DNA of 64,000 nucleotides from Croceivirga thetidis. Lineage in GTDB: Bacteria > Bacteroidota > Bacteroidia > Flavobacteriales > Flavobacteriaceae. Location of the stretch: NCBI RefSeq assembly GCF_012272815.1, contig NZ_JAAWWL010000002.1, positions 278,280 through 342,279 on the forward strand, written 5' to 3'. Position 1 is the first letter of the stretch; each line of letters opens with the position of its first letter. A program made the translations under genes and the position numbers. Of this stretch, positions 34,721-43,806 are shown in pieces. Below the pieces are notes generated by a model. That model was not told the origin of the DNA. It was given only the letters and a program-made list of their open reading frames with translations, and ran no database searches.

Positions 34721-36289
34721 TTATTTTGAAGGCTTGTCAACAAGTACCCTATTTTCTCGATTAGCTACTTCCCAGGCCGTATGAAAAATCAATCTTGTTC
34801 TGTTTTCCAGTAAATCATAATTTATTTTATCAGGGGTATCTCCGGGTCTGTGATAATCTTCATGGGTTCCATTGAAGTAGAATATGATTGGGATATTATT
34901 TTTAGCGAAATTGTAATGGTCACTCCTATAATAAAAACGGTTTGGGTCATTTTCATCGTTGTACTTATAATCCAATTCAATATTCGTGAATTTTGAGTTT
35001 ATTTCTTCTGATAGGTTGTGAAGCTCAGTACTTAATTTATCCGAACCTATGAGGTATATATAATTTCGTTCACCATCGCGCTTCGGGTCTATTCTGCCGA
35101 TCATATCAATATTTAGGTTGGCCACTGTGTTTTCTAAGGGGACAATAGGTTCAAAATCAGTATAATATCGAGAACCTAGAAGTCCTTTTTCTTCTCCCGT
35201 AACATGTAAAAAAATTATAGACCTTTTTGGTCCTAACCCGTCATCTGAAGCCTTTTTAAAAGCTTCTGCTATTTCTAATAGTGCCACGGTACCCGATCCA
35301 TCGTCATCAGCTCCGTTATTTATTTGGCCATCAGCATTAACACCTATATGATCTAGATGAGAGGAAATCACCACATATTCATTAGGTAACTCCGAACCTT
35401 TTAATATGGCGGCGACATTTTCAGAATCTATTTTTTTATTTCCGCTTACAATATTGAATTCAAAATTACCCTTTAGTTTATTGGTTGTGGTCTCTTTTGT
35501 TATTAGTTCTTTTAAGACAGTACCTAGATTTTCACCTATGAATATTGGAGGTATTTCTTGAGAATTTTCACTCGATAAAGTCATTACTTCACGACCGTTG
35601 TTCGAAATATACTCAAATCGCGACTTCAATCTTGGAAAGTATTCCTCTTCAAAAATCAATATGGCTTTTGCACCCTTGTCAGTTGCAATTTGTAATCTGT
35701 CTGCAAGTGATTCATTGAAATCACCCCATCGAGAAGGATAACCATCTTCGCTTAATAGGTATTTGCCATCTTCTTTTTGAGGCTCACCAAATTCTATAAG
35801 TACGATTTTATCAAGCACGTCGATATTATCATAATCTGAATATTCATCCGTTTCGATACCAAATCCAGCAAATACGATTTCATTGGTAACATGTTCCAAA
35901 GAAGCAAACGTCACAAAATCCTCTCCTATAGCATAGGCTTTGTTATTTATGGTTATGTTACCAGTTGGCATTTTAGAAATCTCCAAGGGTACTTTTTGAA
36001 AATAGTTTCCGTCGCTCTTCGCTGGAAGAATACCCAATGCTTCATATTGTTCTTTTAAATATGAAATCGCTTTTTTTTGTCCTTTAGACCCTGTATCTCT
36101 GCCTTCGAACTCGTCAGAGGCATAAATGAACAAGTGTTCTTTAAGATCATCTTCGAGAATGGTGCTAGCATAAGTTGTTGGTGAAGTTTTAGTCCGCTCC
36201 GAAGCAGTTGAACTTGTTTTATTAACGGTCTGTTGGGAGCTATTACAAGCTAAAACGACTAAACTTGTCAACAAAATCAGCTTTTTCAT
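34721..36289 (-). CDS. M28 family metallopeptidase with PA domain, lipoprotein
   Basis: A 522-residue lipoprotein (signal peptide MKKLILLTSLVVLAC). The M28 aminopeptidase domain is interrupted by a protease-associated (PA) insert (about residues 110-270). All five zinc ligands are visible: His in SSHLDHIG, Asp in NNGADDDGSG, Glu in TGEEKGLLGS, Asp in NIDMIGRID, His in GTHEDYHRPGDT. It probably removes N-terminal amino acids from peptides at the envelope. The ATG at 36289 is preferred: the longer start at 36316 lies within a TACTTTTG box (36314-36321). Confidence 0.92.
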   Translation of the reverse strand: MKKLILLTSLVVLACNSSQQTVNKTSSTASERTKTSPTTYASTILEDDLKEHLFIYASDEFEGRDTGSKGQKKAISYLKEQYEALGILPAKSDGNYFQKVPLEISKMPTGNITINNKAYAIGEDFVTFASLEHVTNEIVFAGFGIETDEYSDYDNIDVLDKIVLIEFGEPQKEDGKYLLSEDGYPSRWGDFNESLADRLQIATDKGAKAILIFEEEYFPRLKSRFEYISNNGREVMTLSSENSQEIPPIFIGENLGTVLKELITKETTTNKLKGNFEFNIVSGNKKIDSENVAAILKGSELPNEYVVISSHLDHIGVNADGQINNGADDDGSGTVALLEIAEAFKKASDDGLGPKRSIIFLHVTGEEKGLLGSRYYTDFEPIVPLENTVANLNIDMIGRIDPKRDGERNYIYLIGSDKLSTELHNLSEEINSKFTNIELDYKYNDENDPNRFYYRSDHYNFAKNNIPIIFYFNGTHEDYHRPGDTPDKINYDLLENRTRLIFHTAWEVANRENRVLVDKPSK

Positions 36290-36313
36290 AAAATGAACTT
36301 TTCCTTGTAGTTT

Positions 36314-36321
36314 CAAAAGTA
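36314..36321 (-). promoter_or_regulatory. putative -7 box (TACTTTTG) for M28 peptidase gene
   Basis: Exact TAnnTTTG match on the minus strand, 24 bases before the chosen ATG. No -33 TTG is seen at the standard spacing. Confidence 0.4.
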
Positions 36322-36344
36322 AGTATTCGTTTTCGCTTATAAAG

Positions 36345-37193
36345 CTAAAATTTTGATTGCGAATGTTTTCGGAATGATGAGGGATTTACTTTTTGTAATT
36401 GTTTGAACTGTCTATTGAAGTTTGAAATCGATTCATAACCTGAAGCTAAGGCTACTTCAGCAATAGATAATTCAGAATTAACCCTTAATAATTGACAAGC
36501 ATGGTTAATTCTTACTTCTGAAAGAAATTGAAAATAGGTTTTATTAGTTCTTTGTTTAAAAAACCTGCAAAATGAAATTTTACCCATATGTATTTTTTCA
36601 GCTACCTTTTCTAGAGTTAGGTTACTGGTAAAATTGTGTAATGTATAATCGATTACTTCCTGTAATCGTTCCCCATGGTTACTCGAAATGCTGTAAACAA
36701 ACCCTTTTTCATTAAGTACTTCTTTTTTTGAATGCATCATTTGTTTTAAAAGCTGTAATAAGGTTATGAACACCTCGAATTCATCTTTTTTGGTAAGGTT
36801 GTCGAATAGCATTTTCAATTTATCATCAGATTTTAGTTTAATACCATATTGTAGATAGTCAAAAATTGGCTGGACACCTTTCATTTCCTTTGATAAAAAA
36901 AAGTCTTTCCCAAAACAATCTTTTAAGAAAAACATGGATATCATCTTTGATTTTGTTTCATTTTCACCACTCTGAAATAAGTGGGGTAGATTGCCTCCAA
37001 TCGCGAAAAAATCCCCTGGAGCATAGTCAGTAACGGTATTCCCTGCAATAAGTCTTCCATCACCAGAGAGTATAAGACTAAGTTGTATTTCTTGGTGTTG
37101 ATGCAATTTTGAATAAAATCGATTACCCTCATCGACTTGCACGATCAGGTTCTCATTTTTAGGTTTTGGAATAGTAAAGGGTAATATTTTCAT
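36345..37193 (-). CDS. AraC family transcriptional regulator (hydroxyproline operon)
   Basis: A 282-residue regulator with an N-terminal cupin-like sensing domain (FYSKLHQHQEIQLSLILSGD, DFFAIGGNLPHLFQS) and a C-terminal double helix-turn-helix (TLEKVAEKIHMGKISFCRFF; ELSIAEVALASGYESISNFN). The ATG at 37193 gives MKILPFTIPKPKNEN; an ATG at 37211 adds only six residues. It is divergent from the hydroxyproline catabolic operon across a 123-bp region containing an inverted repeat, which makes it the likely local regulator, with hydroxyproline or a breakdown product as the probable ligand (inference). Confidence 0.9.
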   Translation of the reverse strand: MKILPFTIPKPKNENLIVQVDEGNRFYSKLHQHQEIQLSLILSGDGRLIAGNTVTDYAPGDFFAIGGNLPHLFQSGENETKSKMISMFFLKDCFGKDFFLSKEMKGVQPIFDYLQYGIKLKSDDKLKMLFDNLTKKDEFEVFITLLQLLKQMMHSKKEVLNEKGFVYSISSNHGERLQEVIDYTLHNFTSNLTLEKVAEKIHMGKISFCRFFKQRTNKTYFQFLSEVRINHACQLLRVNSELSIAEVALASGYESISNFNRQFKQLQKVNPSSFRKHSQSKF

Positions 37194-37223
37194 GTGCCTT
37201 AAAATTAACACTATTTAGGATCA

Positions 37224-37238
37224 ATATTTTCAAAATAT
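37224..37238. promoter_or_regulatory. inverted repeat, candidate operator
   Basis: ATATTTT-C-AAAATAT, a perfect 7-1-7 palindrome in the intergenic region between the divergent AraC gene and the hydroxyproline operon. AT-rich palindromes also arise by chance in such DNA, so confidence is modest. Confidence 0.35.
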
Positions 37239-37295
37239 GTTAATATAAAGGTAGTATTGGTTAATTTGAATTCAGAATGTATATGGCTGTAGGAT

Positions 37296-37303
37296 TATTT
37301 TTG
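37296..37303 (+). promoter_or_regulatory. putative -7 box (TATTTTTG) of hydroxyproline operon
   Basis: Exact TAnnTTTG match 13 bases before the first ATG of the operon. The nearest TTTG is 27 bases upstream, so an activator such as the AraC protein may be needed. Confidence 0.4.
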
Positions 37304-37316
37304 ACGGAAATAAGTA

Positions 37317-38231
37317 ATGTATATGGAATGGAATGGAGTAATGCCGGCAGTGACCACTAAATTCACCAATGAAGGGGAATTGGATTTGAAAATGTTTGCA
37401 ATTAATATTGATGCGCAAATTGAGGCCGGTGTAAGTGCAATAGTATTGGGGGGTAGTTTAGGAGAGGCCAGTACCCTGAACAATTTGGAAAAACAGCGGT
37501 TGGTTGAGTATTCTGCTTCTTTGACCAACGGAAGGGTGCCCGTAGTTATGAATATTGCCGAACGCGCAACTTCTGAGGCAATAAAATTAGCGCAGAACGC
37601 GAAAAAATGGGGCGCTTCAGGTTTAATGCTCTTGCCACCGATGCAATATAAGGCCACTGATTATGAAGTGGTGGAATATTTTAAGGCAATCGCCTCTTCA
37701 ACAGATCTGCCCATAATGATTTACAATAATCCAATAGATTACAAGATTCTCGTTACCCTTAATATGTTTGAGGAACTATTATCATGTGATAATATTAAGG
37801 CAGTAAAAGAATCTACTCGCGACATTTCAAATATTTCCAGAATTCGGAATGCCTTTGGCGATAGATTAAAAATATTGTGTGGGGTAGATACCTTGGCATT
37901 GGAAAGCCTACTTGTTGATGCTGATGGTTGGATAGCTGGATTGGTATGCGCATTTCCAGAAGAAACTGTTGCCGTATATAAATTAGCAAAGGCGGGAAGG
38001 GTAGAAGAAGCTATTTCTATTTATCGTTGGTTTTTGCCATTATTGGAGTTGGATATCAATCCACAACTAGTTCAAAATATAAAATTGGCCGAGGTTGCGA
38101 CAGGTATTGGTACCGAATATGTGCGATTGCCTAGAATGCCACTTCAAGGAAAAGAAAGGGAGCGAGTCTTGAAAATTATTGAAGACGGAGTTGCAACAAG
38201 ACCAGTATTACCAGATTATAAACAATTATGA
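37317..38231 (+). CDS. dihydrodipicolinate synthase family protein, probable pyrroline-4-hydroxy-2-carboxylate deaminase
   Basis: A 304-residue TIM-barrel of the DapA/N-acetylneuraminate lyase superfamily. The catalytic Tyr136 (MIYNNPIDY) and Schiff-base Lys164 (AVKESTRDIS) are present. The context (4-hydroxyproline epimerase, D-amino acid dehydrogenase and semialdehyde dehydrogenase in the same operon) indicates the deaminase that converts 1-pyrroline-4-hydroxy-2-carboxylate to 2-oxoglutarate semialdehyde and ammonia, rather than lysine synthesis. Its stop overlaps the next ATG (ATGA). Confidence 0.88.
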   Translation: MYMEWNGVMPAVTTKFTNEGELDLKMFAINIDAQIEAGVSAIVLGGSLGEASTLNNLEKQRLVEYSASLTNGRVPVVMNIAERATSEAIKLAQNAKKWGASGLMLLPPMQYKATDYEVVEYFKAIASSTDLPIMIYNNPIDYKILVTLNMFEELLSCDNIKAVKESTRDISNISRIRNAFGDRLKILCGVDTLALESLLVDADGWIAGLVCAFPEETVAVYKLAKAGRVEEAISIYRWFLPLLELDINPQLVQNIKLAEVATGIGTEYVRLPRMPLQGKERERVLKIIEDGVATRPVLPDYKQL

Positions 38232-39811
38232 TAACGGGGAAAAATTACATTGGATTCGATTTATCAAACGCCGGTTCAACAACGTTTAAAACCTTCAATC
38301 CAAAATTGAATAAGGAAACGGAATGGCTGTTTTATGAGGCGTCTGAAGAAGAAATAGATAAGGCCACAGCTCTTGCCTGGAAAGCTTTTCATGAATTTAA
38401 GACAACTTCTTATAAAAAGAGGGTGCAGTTTTTAAAAAAAATTGCCGATGAAATTGAGCAGTTGGGCGATGAATTAATAAAAACCTATTGTGAAGAAACC
38501 GGCTTGCCCGAAGGTCGCGCTAAAGGTGAACGTGGAAGGACTTGTTTTCAGTTACGCACATTTGCAGCGTATATAGAACAAGGTACTTGGGTTAATGCAA
38601 CAATAGATACAGCCATTCCAAATAGGGAACCTGCTCCAAAGCCTGATTTAAGAAAAATGAGCATTCCAATTGGACCTATCGCTGTCTTTGGTGCAAGTAA
38701 TTTTCCATTGGCCTATTCTACGGCCGGAGGAGATACGGCAAGTGCTTTGGCATCTGGCTGTCCTGTGATTGTAAAGAGCCATCCCATGCACGCTGGTACC
38801 GGTGAATTGGTAGCTTCGGCAATTGTTAAAGCTGCTCGAGAAACGAACATGCCCAATGGCGTTTTTTCAAATTTAAACAGTAGTGGAATAGAAGTTGGCC
38901 AACAATTAGTGGCCCATTCTTTAATAAAAGGAGTTGGTTTTACAGGTAGCATAACCGGTGGAAGGGCTCTTTTTGATTTGGCTTCGAGGCGAAAAGAACC
39001 CATTCCTGTTTTTGCGGAAATGGGTAGTATAAATCCTGTTGTTTTATTACCAATGGCCCTAAAGACCAAAGGTATTGAATGGGCAAAAGCATATGCCTCA
39101 TCAATTACTTTAGGAACCGGACAGTTCTGCACAAACCCTGGATTGTTACTGGGAATAAAAAGCCCAGATTTGTCTTCTTTTTTAGAGGTTCTTTCCAAAG
39201 AAATATCTGAAATTGAACCTAGTTGTATGTTACATCCTAATATTGCTACTAAATATGATGGTAAAAGCACTAAAATGGTTGCTGAAAATTCAGTCGCGTT
39301 AGCAGCGGAACGAAAAGGTAACGTTGCTGATAATTATGCTAGGCAAATGGTTGTAAAGGTGGACGGTAAAAGCTTTATTGCAAATCCACGACTTCATGAA
39401 GAGGTATTCGGACCTTTCTCCATGGTGGTAGAATGTGAAGATCAAAAAGAACTTTCAACTATCATTTCCGATATGGATGGTCAATTAACTGGTACAATAA
39501 TTTCAGAAGAAAACGAAATTGATGATTATAATGAAGTTGTTGCGGCAATGCAGAATAGGGTAGGACGATTAATTTTCAATGGTGTTCCTACAGGGGTAGA
39601 AGTGTGCCCTTCAATGCAACACGGAGGCCCTTATCCAGCTTCAACGGATAGTCGATTTGGAGCAGTTGGCATCCACGCCATTCAGCGGTGGATAAGGCCT
39701 TTAAGTTACCAGAATTGGCCAAACCAACTTTTACCCGATGCATTAAAAGACGAAAATCCATTGGGAATTCTTCGTTTGGTTAATGGTCACCATAGTACTG
39801 AAAGTATTTAA
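38228..39811 (+). CDS. aldehyde dehydrogenase, probable 2-oxoglutarate semialdehyde dehydrogenase
   Basis: A 527-residue NADP-dependent aldehyde dehydrogenase. Asn158 (GASNFPLAY), the general base Glu264 (VFAEMGSINP) and the nucleophile Cys301 (TGQFCTNPG) are all present. The length and the RAKGERGRTCFQLR segment match the 2,5-dioxovalerate (2-oxoglutarate semialdehyde) dehydrogenases of hydroxyproline and sugar-acid catabolism. It feeds 2-oxoglutarate to the TCA cycle. Overlaps the preceding gene by 4 bases and is followed by the epimerase after 5 bases. Confidence 0.92.
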   Translation: MITGKNYIGFDLSNAGSTTFKTFNPKLNKETEWLFYEASEEEIDKATALAWKAFHEFKTTSYKKRVQFLKKIADEIEQLGDELIKTYCEETGLPEGRAKGERGRTCFQLRTFAAYIEQGTWVNATIDTAIPNREPAPKPDLRKMSIPIGPIAVFGASNFPLAYSTAGGDTASALASGCPVIVKSHPMHAGTGELVASAIVKAARETNMPNGVFSNLNSSGIEVGQQLVAHSLIKGVGFTGSITGGRALFDLASRRKEPIPVFAEMGSINPVVLLPMALKTKGIEWAKAYASSITLGTGQFCTNPGLLLGIKSPDLSSFLEVLSKEISEIEPSCMLHPNIATKYDGKSTKMVAENSVALAAERKGNVADNYARQMVVKVDGKSFIANPRLHEEVFGPFSMVVECEDQKELSTIISDMDGQLTGTIISEENEIDDYNEVVAAMQNRVGRLIFNGVPTGVEVCPSMQHGGPYPASTDSRFGAVGIHAIQRWIRPLSYQNWPNQLLPDALKDENPLGILRLVNGHHSTESI

Positions 39812-39816
39812 GAGAA

Positions 39817-40827
39817 ATGGCTGAGTTCGTCTTTGATTGTATTGATGCCCATACTTGCGGTAATCCGGTTAGGTTGGTCAAAACCGGCGGACCGAAATTG
39901 GTTGGAGAAAACATGAATGAAAAACGGCTTCATTTCATGAAGGAATTCGATTGGATTCGTACCGGCCTAATGTTTGAACCTAGGGGTCATGACATGATGA
40001 GTGGCAGTATTCTCTATCCGCCACATGATCCTGAAAATGACTTTTCCGTTCTTTTCATTGAAACTAGTGGTTGCCTACCCATGTGTGGACATGGCACTAT
40101 TGGCACAATAACCATTGCACTAGAGGAGGGGATTATCACCCCAAAGACCGAAGGCAAAATAAAAATGGAAGCACCTGCTGGCTTAGTGGATATTGAATAC
40201 AAATTGACTCAGGGTAAGGTAGAATGGGTCAAATTGACCAATGTCAGCAGTTTTTTAGTTGAATCAGGTTTGGAGATTGAGTCTCCAACTTTGGGAGAAT
40301 TGAATTTCGATGTTGCCTATGGAGGAAATTTCTATGCGATTTTTGACTCACAAAAGAACTTTCCAGGTTTACAAGAATTTACAGCTACAGAATTGGTTAC
40401 AATGGCTCGAGAACTTCGAAGCTTAATTAATGAAAAGTATTCTGGTAGATTTATACATCCAGAAATCAAATCAATTAAAGGTGTTTCACATATTATGTGG
40501 ACAGGTAAGACTTTAAACCTAAAATCTTCAGGCCGAAATGCAGTTTTTTATGGTGATAAAGCTATTGATCGTTCTCCCTGCGGTACTGGAACATCGGCAA
40601 GAATGGCGCAGTTGTATTCAAAAGGGAAACTTTCTTTGGGAGAGGAGTTTGTTCATGAAAGTTTTATCGGATCCACCTTTGTTGGTGAAATTGAAAGGGA
40701 AACAACATTAGGTAAATTTCAAGCTATAGTACCAAGTATTAAAGGATGGGCAAAAGTTTATGGTAGAAATACCATTACAATTGATTCAGAAGATGACCCT
40801 TATGCCCATGGATTCCAAGTAGTATAA
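39817..40827 (+). CDS. 4-hydroxyproline 2-epimerase (proline racemase family)
   Basis: A 336-residue enzyme with both catalytic cysteines of true racemases/epimerases: Cys90 in LPMCGHGTIG and Cys255 in DRSPCGTGTSA. The Cys-to-Thr change of trans-3-hydroxyproline dehydratases is absent. It converts trans-4-hydroxy-L-proline to cis-4-hydroxy-D-proline, the entry step of the pathway. The operon partners supply the remaining steps. Its stop is immediately followed by the next ATG. Confidence 0.93.
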   Translation: MAEFVFDCIDAHTCGNPVRLVKTGGPKLVGENMNEKRLHFMKEFDWIRTGLMFEPRGHDMMSGSILYPPHDPENDFSVLFIETSGCLPMCGHGTIGTITIALEEGIITPKTEGKIKMEAPAGLVDIEYKLTQGKVEWVKLTNVSSFLVESGLEIESPTLGELNFDVAYGGNFYAIFDSQKNFPGLQEFTATELVTMARELRSLINEKYSGRFIHPEIKSIKGVSHIMWTGKTLNLKSSGRNAVFYGDKAIDRSPCGTGTSARMAQLYSKGKLSLGEEFVHESFIGSTFVGEIERETTLGKFQAIVPSIKGWAKVYGRNTITIDSEDDPYAHGFQVV

Positions 40828-42078
40828 ATGGGAAAGAAAGTTGTAATTATCGGCGGTGGAATTGTAGGATTATGTTGTGCCTATTACCTGCAAAACGAAG
40901 GTCATAATGTAATCCTTGTTGACAAGTCTTCTATGAATTCTGGCGCAAGCTATGTTAATGCTGGTTATCTCACACCGAGTCATATTGTGCCACTTGCTGC
41001 ACCGGGTATGATTTCAAAAGGATTGAAATACATGTTCAATTCTGCTAGTCCATTTTACATGAAACCTCGTTTAGAGTCCGATTTTTTAAAGTGGGCCTGG
41101 GCATTTAAAAAATCATCCACTCCAAGAAAGGTTAAAACTGCGATGCCTATCATACGTGACATAAATTTATTAAGCCGTGATTTATATGATGATTTGAAAA
41201 ACAATCCAGATTTGGGTGGTTTTCACTACGAACGCAAAGGCCTATTGATGTACTTTCAGACCAATAAGGAAGGTGACCATGAAATCAAAACATCTCAAGA
41301 AGCCAAAAAATTAGGCTTGGAATCTAATATTTTGGACAAAGAAGGAATTAAAGAAGTGGAAACCGGTGTTTCTGTGAATGCCATAGGTGCTGTGCATTAT
41401 CACTGTGATGGCCATACCACACCCGTGAATTTCATGGAAAAAATGAAATCCTATCTTCTGGCAAATGGAGTGCAAATACTAAAAGATACTGAAGTCGTTG
41501 ATTTCGGTATTGAAGCACAAAAATTGAAATCCATAAAAACTAAAACAGAAGAAATCGATGCAGACCACGTTGTTTTTGCGGCAGGCAGTTGGACCAAGAA
41601 TTTATCAAGAAAACTTGACTTGAATTTACTATTGGAAGCTGGTAAAGGATACCGAATTGATGTATCGGAGTCTACGGGCATTACAATGCCCGCGATTTTG
41701 CTAGAGGCAAAAATGGCCGTAACACCAATGCAAGGCTTTACAAGATTTGCAGGAACAATGGAATTTTCAGGAGTTAATCACCATATTCGAAAAGAACGGG
41801 TCGATGCTATTGCTAGCGGCGCAGAAGAATTTTATGAGGGCCTGAAGATTGCAACTGAATTCAAACAATCAGCGCAATGTGGTCTACGCCCAGTGAGTCC
41901 TGATGGCCTTCCTTACATAGGACCTGTTAAAAATCTAAAGAATTTAACAATTGCCACTGGCCATGCAATGATGGGATGGAGTCTGGGACCGGCAACAGGT
42001 AAGTTGGTTGCGGAGCTAGTTTCAGAAAAAAAACCATCCTTAGACATCTCCCCGTATCACCCTTTACGTAAATTTTAG
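40828..42078 (+). CDS. FAD-dependent D-amino acid (D-hydroxyproline) dehydrogenase
   Basis: A 416-residue DAO-family flavoenzyme with the dinucleotide-binding VVIIGGGIVGLCCAYYL at the N-terminus and the C-terminal GLRPVSPDGLPYIGP and GHAMMGWSLGPATG motifs. In this operon it should oxidise cis-4-hydroxy-D-proline to 1-pyrroline-4-hydroxy-2-carboxylate, passing electrons to the respiratory chain. No membrane helix or signal peptide is present. It begins with zero gap after the epimerase and is the last gene of the operon. Confidence 0.9.
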   Translation: MGKKVVIIGGGIVGLCCAYYLQNEGHNVILVDKSSMNSGASYVNAGYLTPSHIVPLAAPGMISKGLKYMFNSASPFYMKPRLESDFLKWAWAFKKSSTPRKVKTAMPIIRDINLLSRDLYDDLKNNPDLGGFHYERKGLLMYFQTNKEGDHEIKTSQEAKKLGLESNILDKEGIKEVETGVSVNAIGAVHYHCDGHTTPVNFMEKMKSYLLANGVQILKDTEVVDFGIEAQKLKSIKTKTEEIDADHVVFAAGSWTKNLSRKLDLNLLLEAGKGYRIDVSESTGITMPAILLEAKMAVTPMQGFTRFAGTMEFSGVNHHIRKERVDAIASGAEEFYEGLKIATEFKQSAQCGLRPVSPDGLPYIGPVKNLKNLTIATGHAMMGWSLGPATGKLVAELVSEKKPSLDISPYHPLRKF

Positions 42079-42144
42079 ACTAGTAAAGCATTCATTTTTC
42101 GATAAGTGGTATCGTTATTGCTTTTATTCCATTGAGAATCAAGC

Positions 42145-42152
42145 TAATTTTG
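42145..42152 (+). promoter_or_regulatory. putative -7 box (TAATTTTG) before the 42157 gene
   Basis: Exact TAnnTTTG match ending 4 bases before the ATG; TTG at 42118-42120 lies 24 bases upstream. A transcript starting here would be leaderless. Confidence 0.4.
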
Positions 42153-42156
42153 AACT

Positions 42157-43089
42157 ATGGCAAAAAAGTACTCCCTTTTTTTAATTACACTGCACATTGT
42201 GTTTTCCATACATAGTCAAGTTGTTGAAACACTCAGACTATCTGATTTTGACCTAAAAGGTAACGTTAAGTCTTGTATGGTCTTAACTGATTATGGGAAG
42301 GAATTGCTTGAGTTTGATAAAAAAGGTCGTTTGGAGAAAATTGTTACTCAATACAACGAAAATGACCAGGATATTACCCAATTCAAGTATCTGGATGGGA
42401 TTTTAGTTGAAAAGCGATTGGAGAGTTATAAAAATGGTAAGCTTGACTTGCAGACCTCAATGGCGAATTTCTATGAATTCGATACCATTTCGGAATCAAA
42501 ACGAGTAGTTGAAAAAATCATTTCCTATGATAAGGCATTCTTCGAAGAACAAGAATTTTTCCTAAATGACAATGATAAAGTAGAGAAGATAATCACATCT
42601 CATGGCGATGGTGTTGATGAAAAGCAAATTGAATATTCTGACTTTAAAGGTGAACAGACCACAACGACATTCTTAAATGGTGTTATAGAAAACTCAATCA
42701 GAAAATCTAAGAAAAAGATGAAAAATGGAGAGGAATCTATATTTGAGTTAACCAAGGATTTTGTTGATGGTGAACCAGAAAAAGCAATCGAGAAACAGTA
42801 TAATGCCAGTGGTAATTTGATTTCTGAAGAATTTTTTGATTATGACATTGAAAAAAAACAATTCGTTTCAACAGAAAAGCGAATTATGAAATATTCAAAG
42901 GAAGGGGTTTTGGAGAAAGAGGTAGTGTTGCGCGGTAACGCAACTTCCGAAAGGTTTTTCATTTTCCAATTTGATAACAATGAAGAACGGAACTGGGTTA
43001 AAAAAATTACGACCCCCGAGAATTCATATACAACCCGCAGGATTATTTATTATAAATCTGAGGATGTTTTTGCAAAAACAATGAATTAA
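42157..43089 (+). CDS. exported hypothetical protein with repeated beta-hairpins
   Basis: A 310-residue protein with a signal peptide (SLFLITLHIVFSIHSQ). The rest consists of repeated strand-turn-strand units of about 20-30 residues with Asp/Gly/Asn turns and YxxxG or FDxxGRLEKI patterns (LLEFDKKGRLEKIVTQY, KQYNASGNLISEEFFDY, KYSKEGVLEKEVVL). These resemble YD/RHS- or MORN-like repeats of periplasmic proteins in Bacteroidota. No enzyme motif is seen and no function is assigned. It follows the hydroxyproline operon but has its own promoter box. Confidence 0.75.
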   Translation: MAKKYSLFLITLHIVFSIHSQVVETLRLSDFDLKGNVKSCMVLTDYGKELLEFDKKGRLEKIVTQYNENDQDITQFKYLDGILVEKRLESYKNGKLDLQTSMANFYEFDTISESKRVVEKIISYDKAFFEEQEFFLNDNDKVEKIITSHGDGVDEKQIEYSDFKGEQTTTTFLNGVIENSIRKSKKKMKNGEESIFELTKDFVDGEPEKAIEKQYNASGNLISEEFFDYDIEKKQFVSTEKRIMKYSKEGVLEKEVVLRGNATSERFFIFQFDNNEERNWVKKITTPENSYTTRRIIYYKSEDVFAKTMN

Positions 43090-43090
43090 A

Positions 43091-43744
43091 TCATTTGTTA
43101 GAGACTAGCTCAGCAATTAGGTTTGGTTTCATTTCATGTCCCCCTTCAAAACTTAAGATTTCCGCTTTGTTCTGAAAAAGGGATTCTATTTTCTTTTTTT
43201 CAGTTTCCAGTCTTTTTTCAGTTAAGAAAAAGTCTGAATTACCATATATAAAAGTGACTTTTGTATCCTCAAAATTGAGATATTCAAAATTTTCCTTGGT
43301 TAATTCATTCGGAATACCACCTGCGTAGAGAATTATATTCTTTGGTTGTATTTGTCGCATTGCCATCCATCGGGTGAGTATAGAAACTCCTTGAGAAAAT
43401 CCGAATAAAACAAGGTTTTTTGAATTTATGATTCCTTCGTTTTCCACCACTGCATCCAAATAGGCAAAATTATTCTGCAACTCGTCTTTGGTATCAATTT
43501 TAGTCAGCCAGCTGGCACCTACATATTTATATTCATTTTTTAAATAGTACTTTGAAGGTGCTTGTGGTGCTATCACATAATTTTCTAAGGGATTAAGATT
43601 TTCGAAATATTTTAGAAAGTATTTGCTTAGATATCCAATTCCATGAAATACCAACCAAATACTTTTTGTTGTATTATTATTTTCAAACATTGTTTCATAC
43701 GAATTTGAGGTATTGTATGAAACTCTCTTCACATCTTTTGTCAT
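43091..43744 (-). CDS. alpha/beta hydrolase family protein
   Basis: A 217-residue cytoplasmic hydrolase of the phospholipase/carboxylesterase type, with the oxyanion strand IWLVFHGIGYLS, the nucleophile elbow LFGFSQGVS (Ser), an Asp in IYGNSDFFLTEKRL and a His in SFEGGHEMKPN. The ATG at 43744 is chosen; the longer reading to 43987 would be antisense to the thioesterase gene and lacks hydrolase similarity. It is divergent from the menaquinone cluster. A MenH-like role is conceivable from location, but the sequence looks closer to acyl esterases. Confidence 0.85.
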   Translation of the reverse strand: MTKDVKRVSYNTSNSYETMFENNNTTKSIWLVFHGIGYLSKYFLKYFENLNPLENYVIAPQAPSKYYLKNEYKYVGASWLTKIDTKDELQNNFAYLDAVVENEGIINSKNLVLFGFSQGVSILTRWMAMRQIQPKNIILYAGGIPNELTKENFEYLNFEDTKVTFIYGNSDFFLTEKRLETEKKKIESLFQNKAEILSFEGGHEMKPNLIAELVSNK

Positions 43745-43784
43745 GCGATTAAAAGTAGCAAGTTCCTTTTGATTTGTGAATATG

Positions 43785-43792
43785 TACCTTTG
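43785..43792 (+). promoter_or_regulatory. putative -7 box (TACCTTTG) for the thioesterase-menF unit
   Basis: Exact TAnnTTTG match 14 bases before the ATG at 43807. No -33 TTG at standard spacing. Confidence 0.4.
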
Positions 43793-43806
43793 AAAAAAAG
43801 CTGTAA

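Noticed and set aside
38713-39270. 185-codon open frame antisense to the aldehyde dehydrogenase
   Set aside because: It has no recognisable domain, and the opposite strand encodes a clearly conserved enzyme with catalytic residues; it is a shadow frame.
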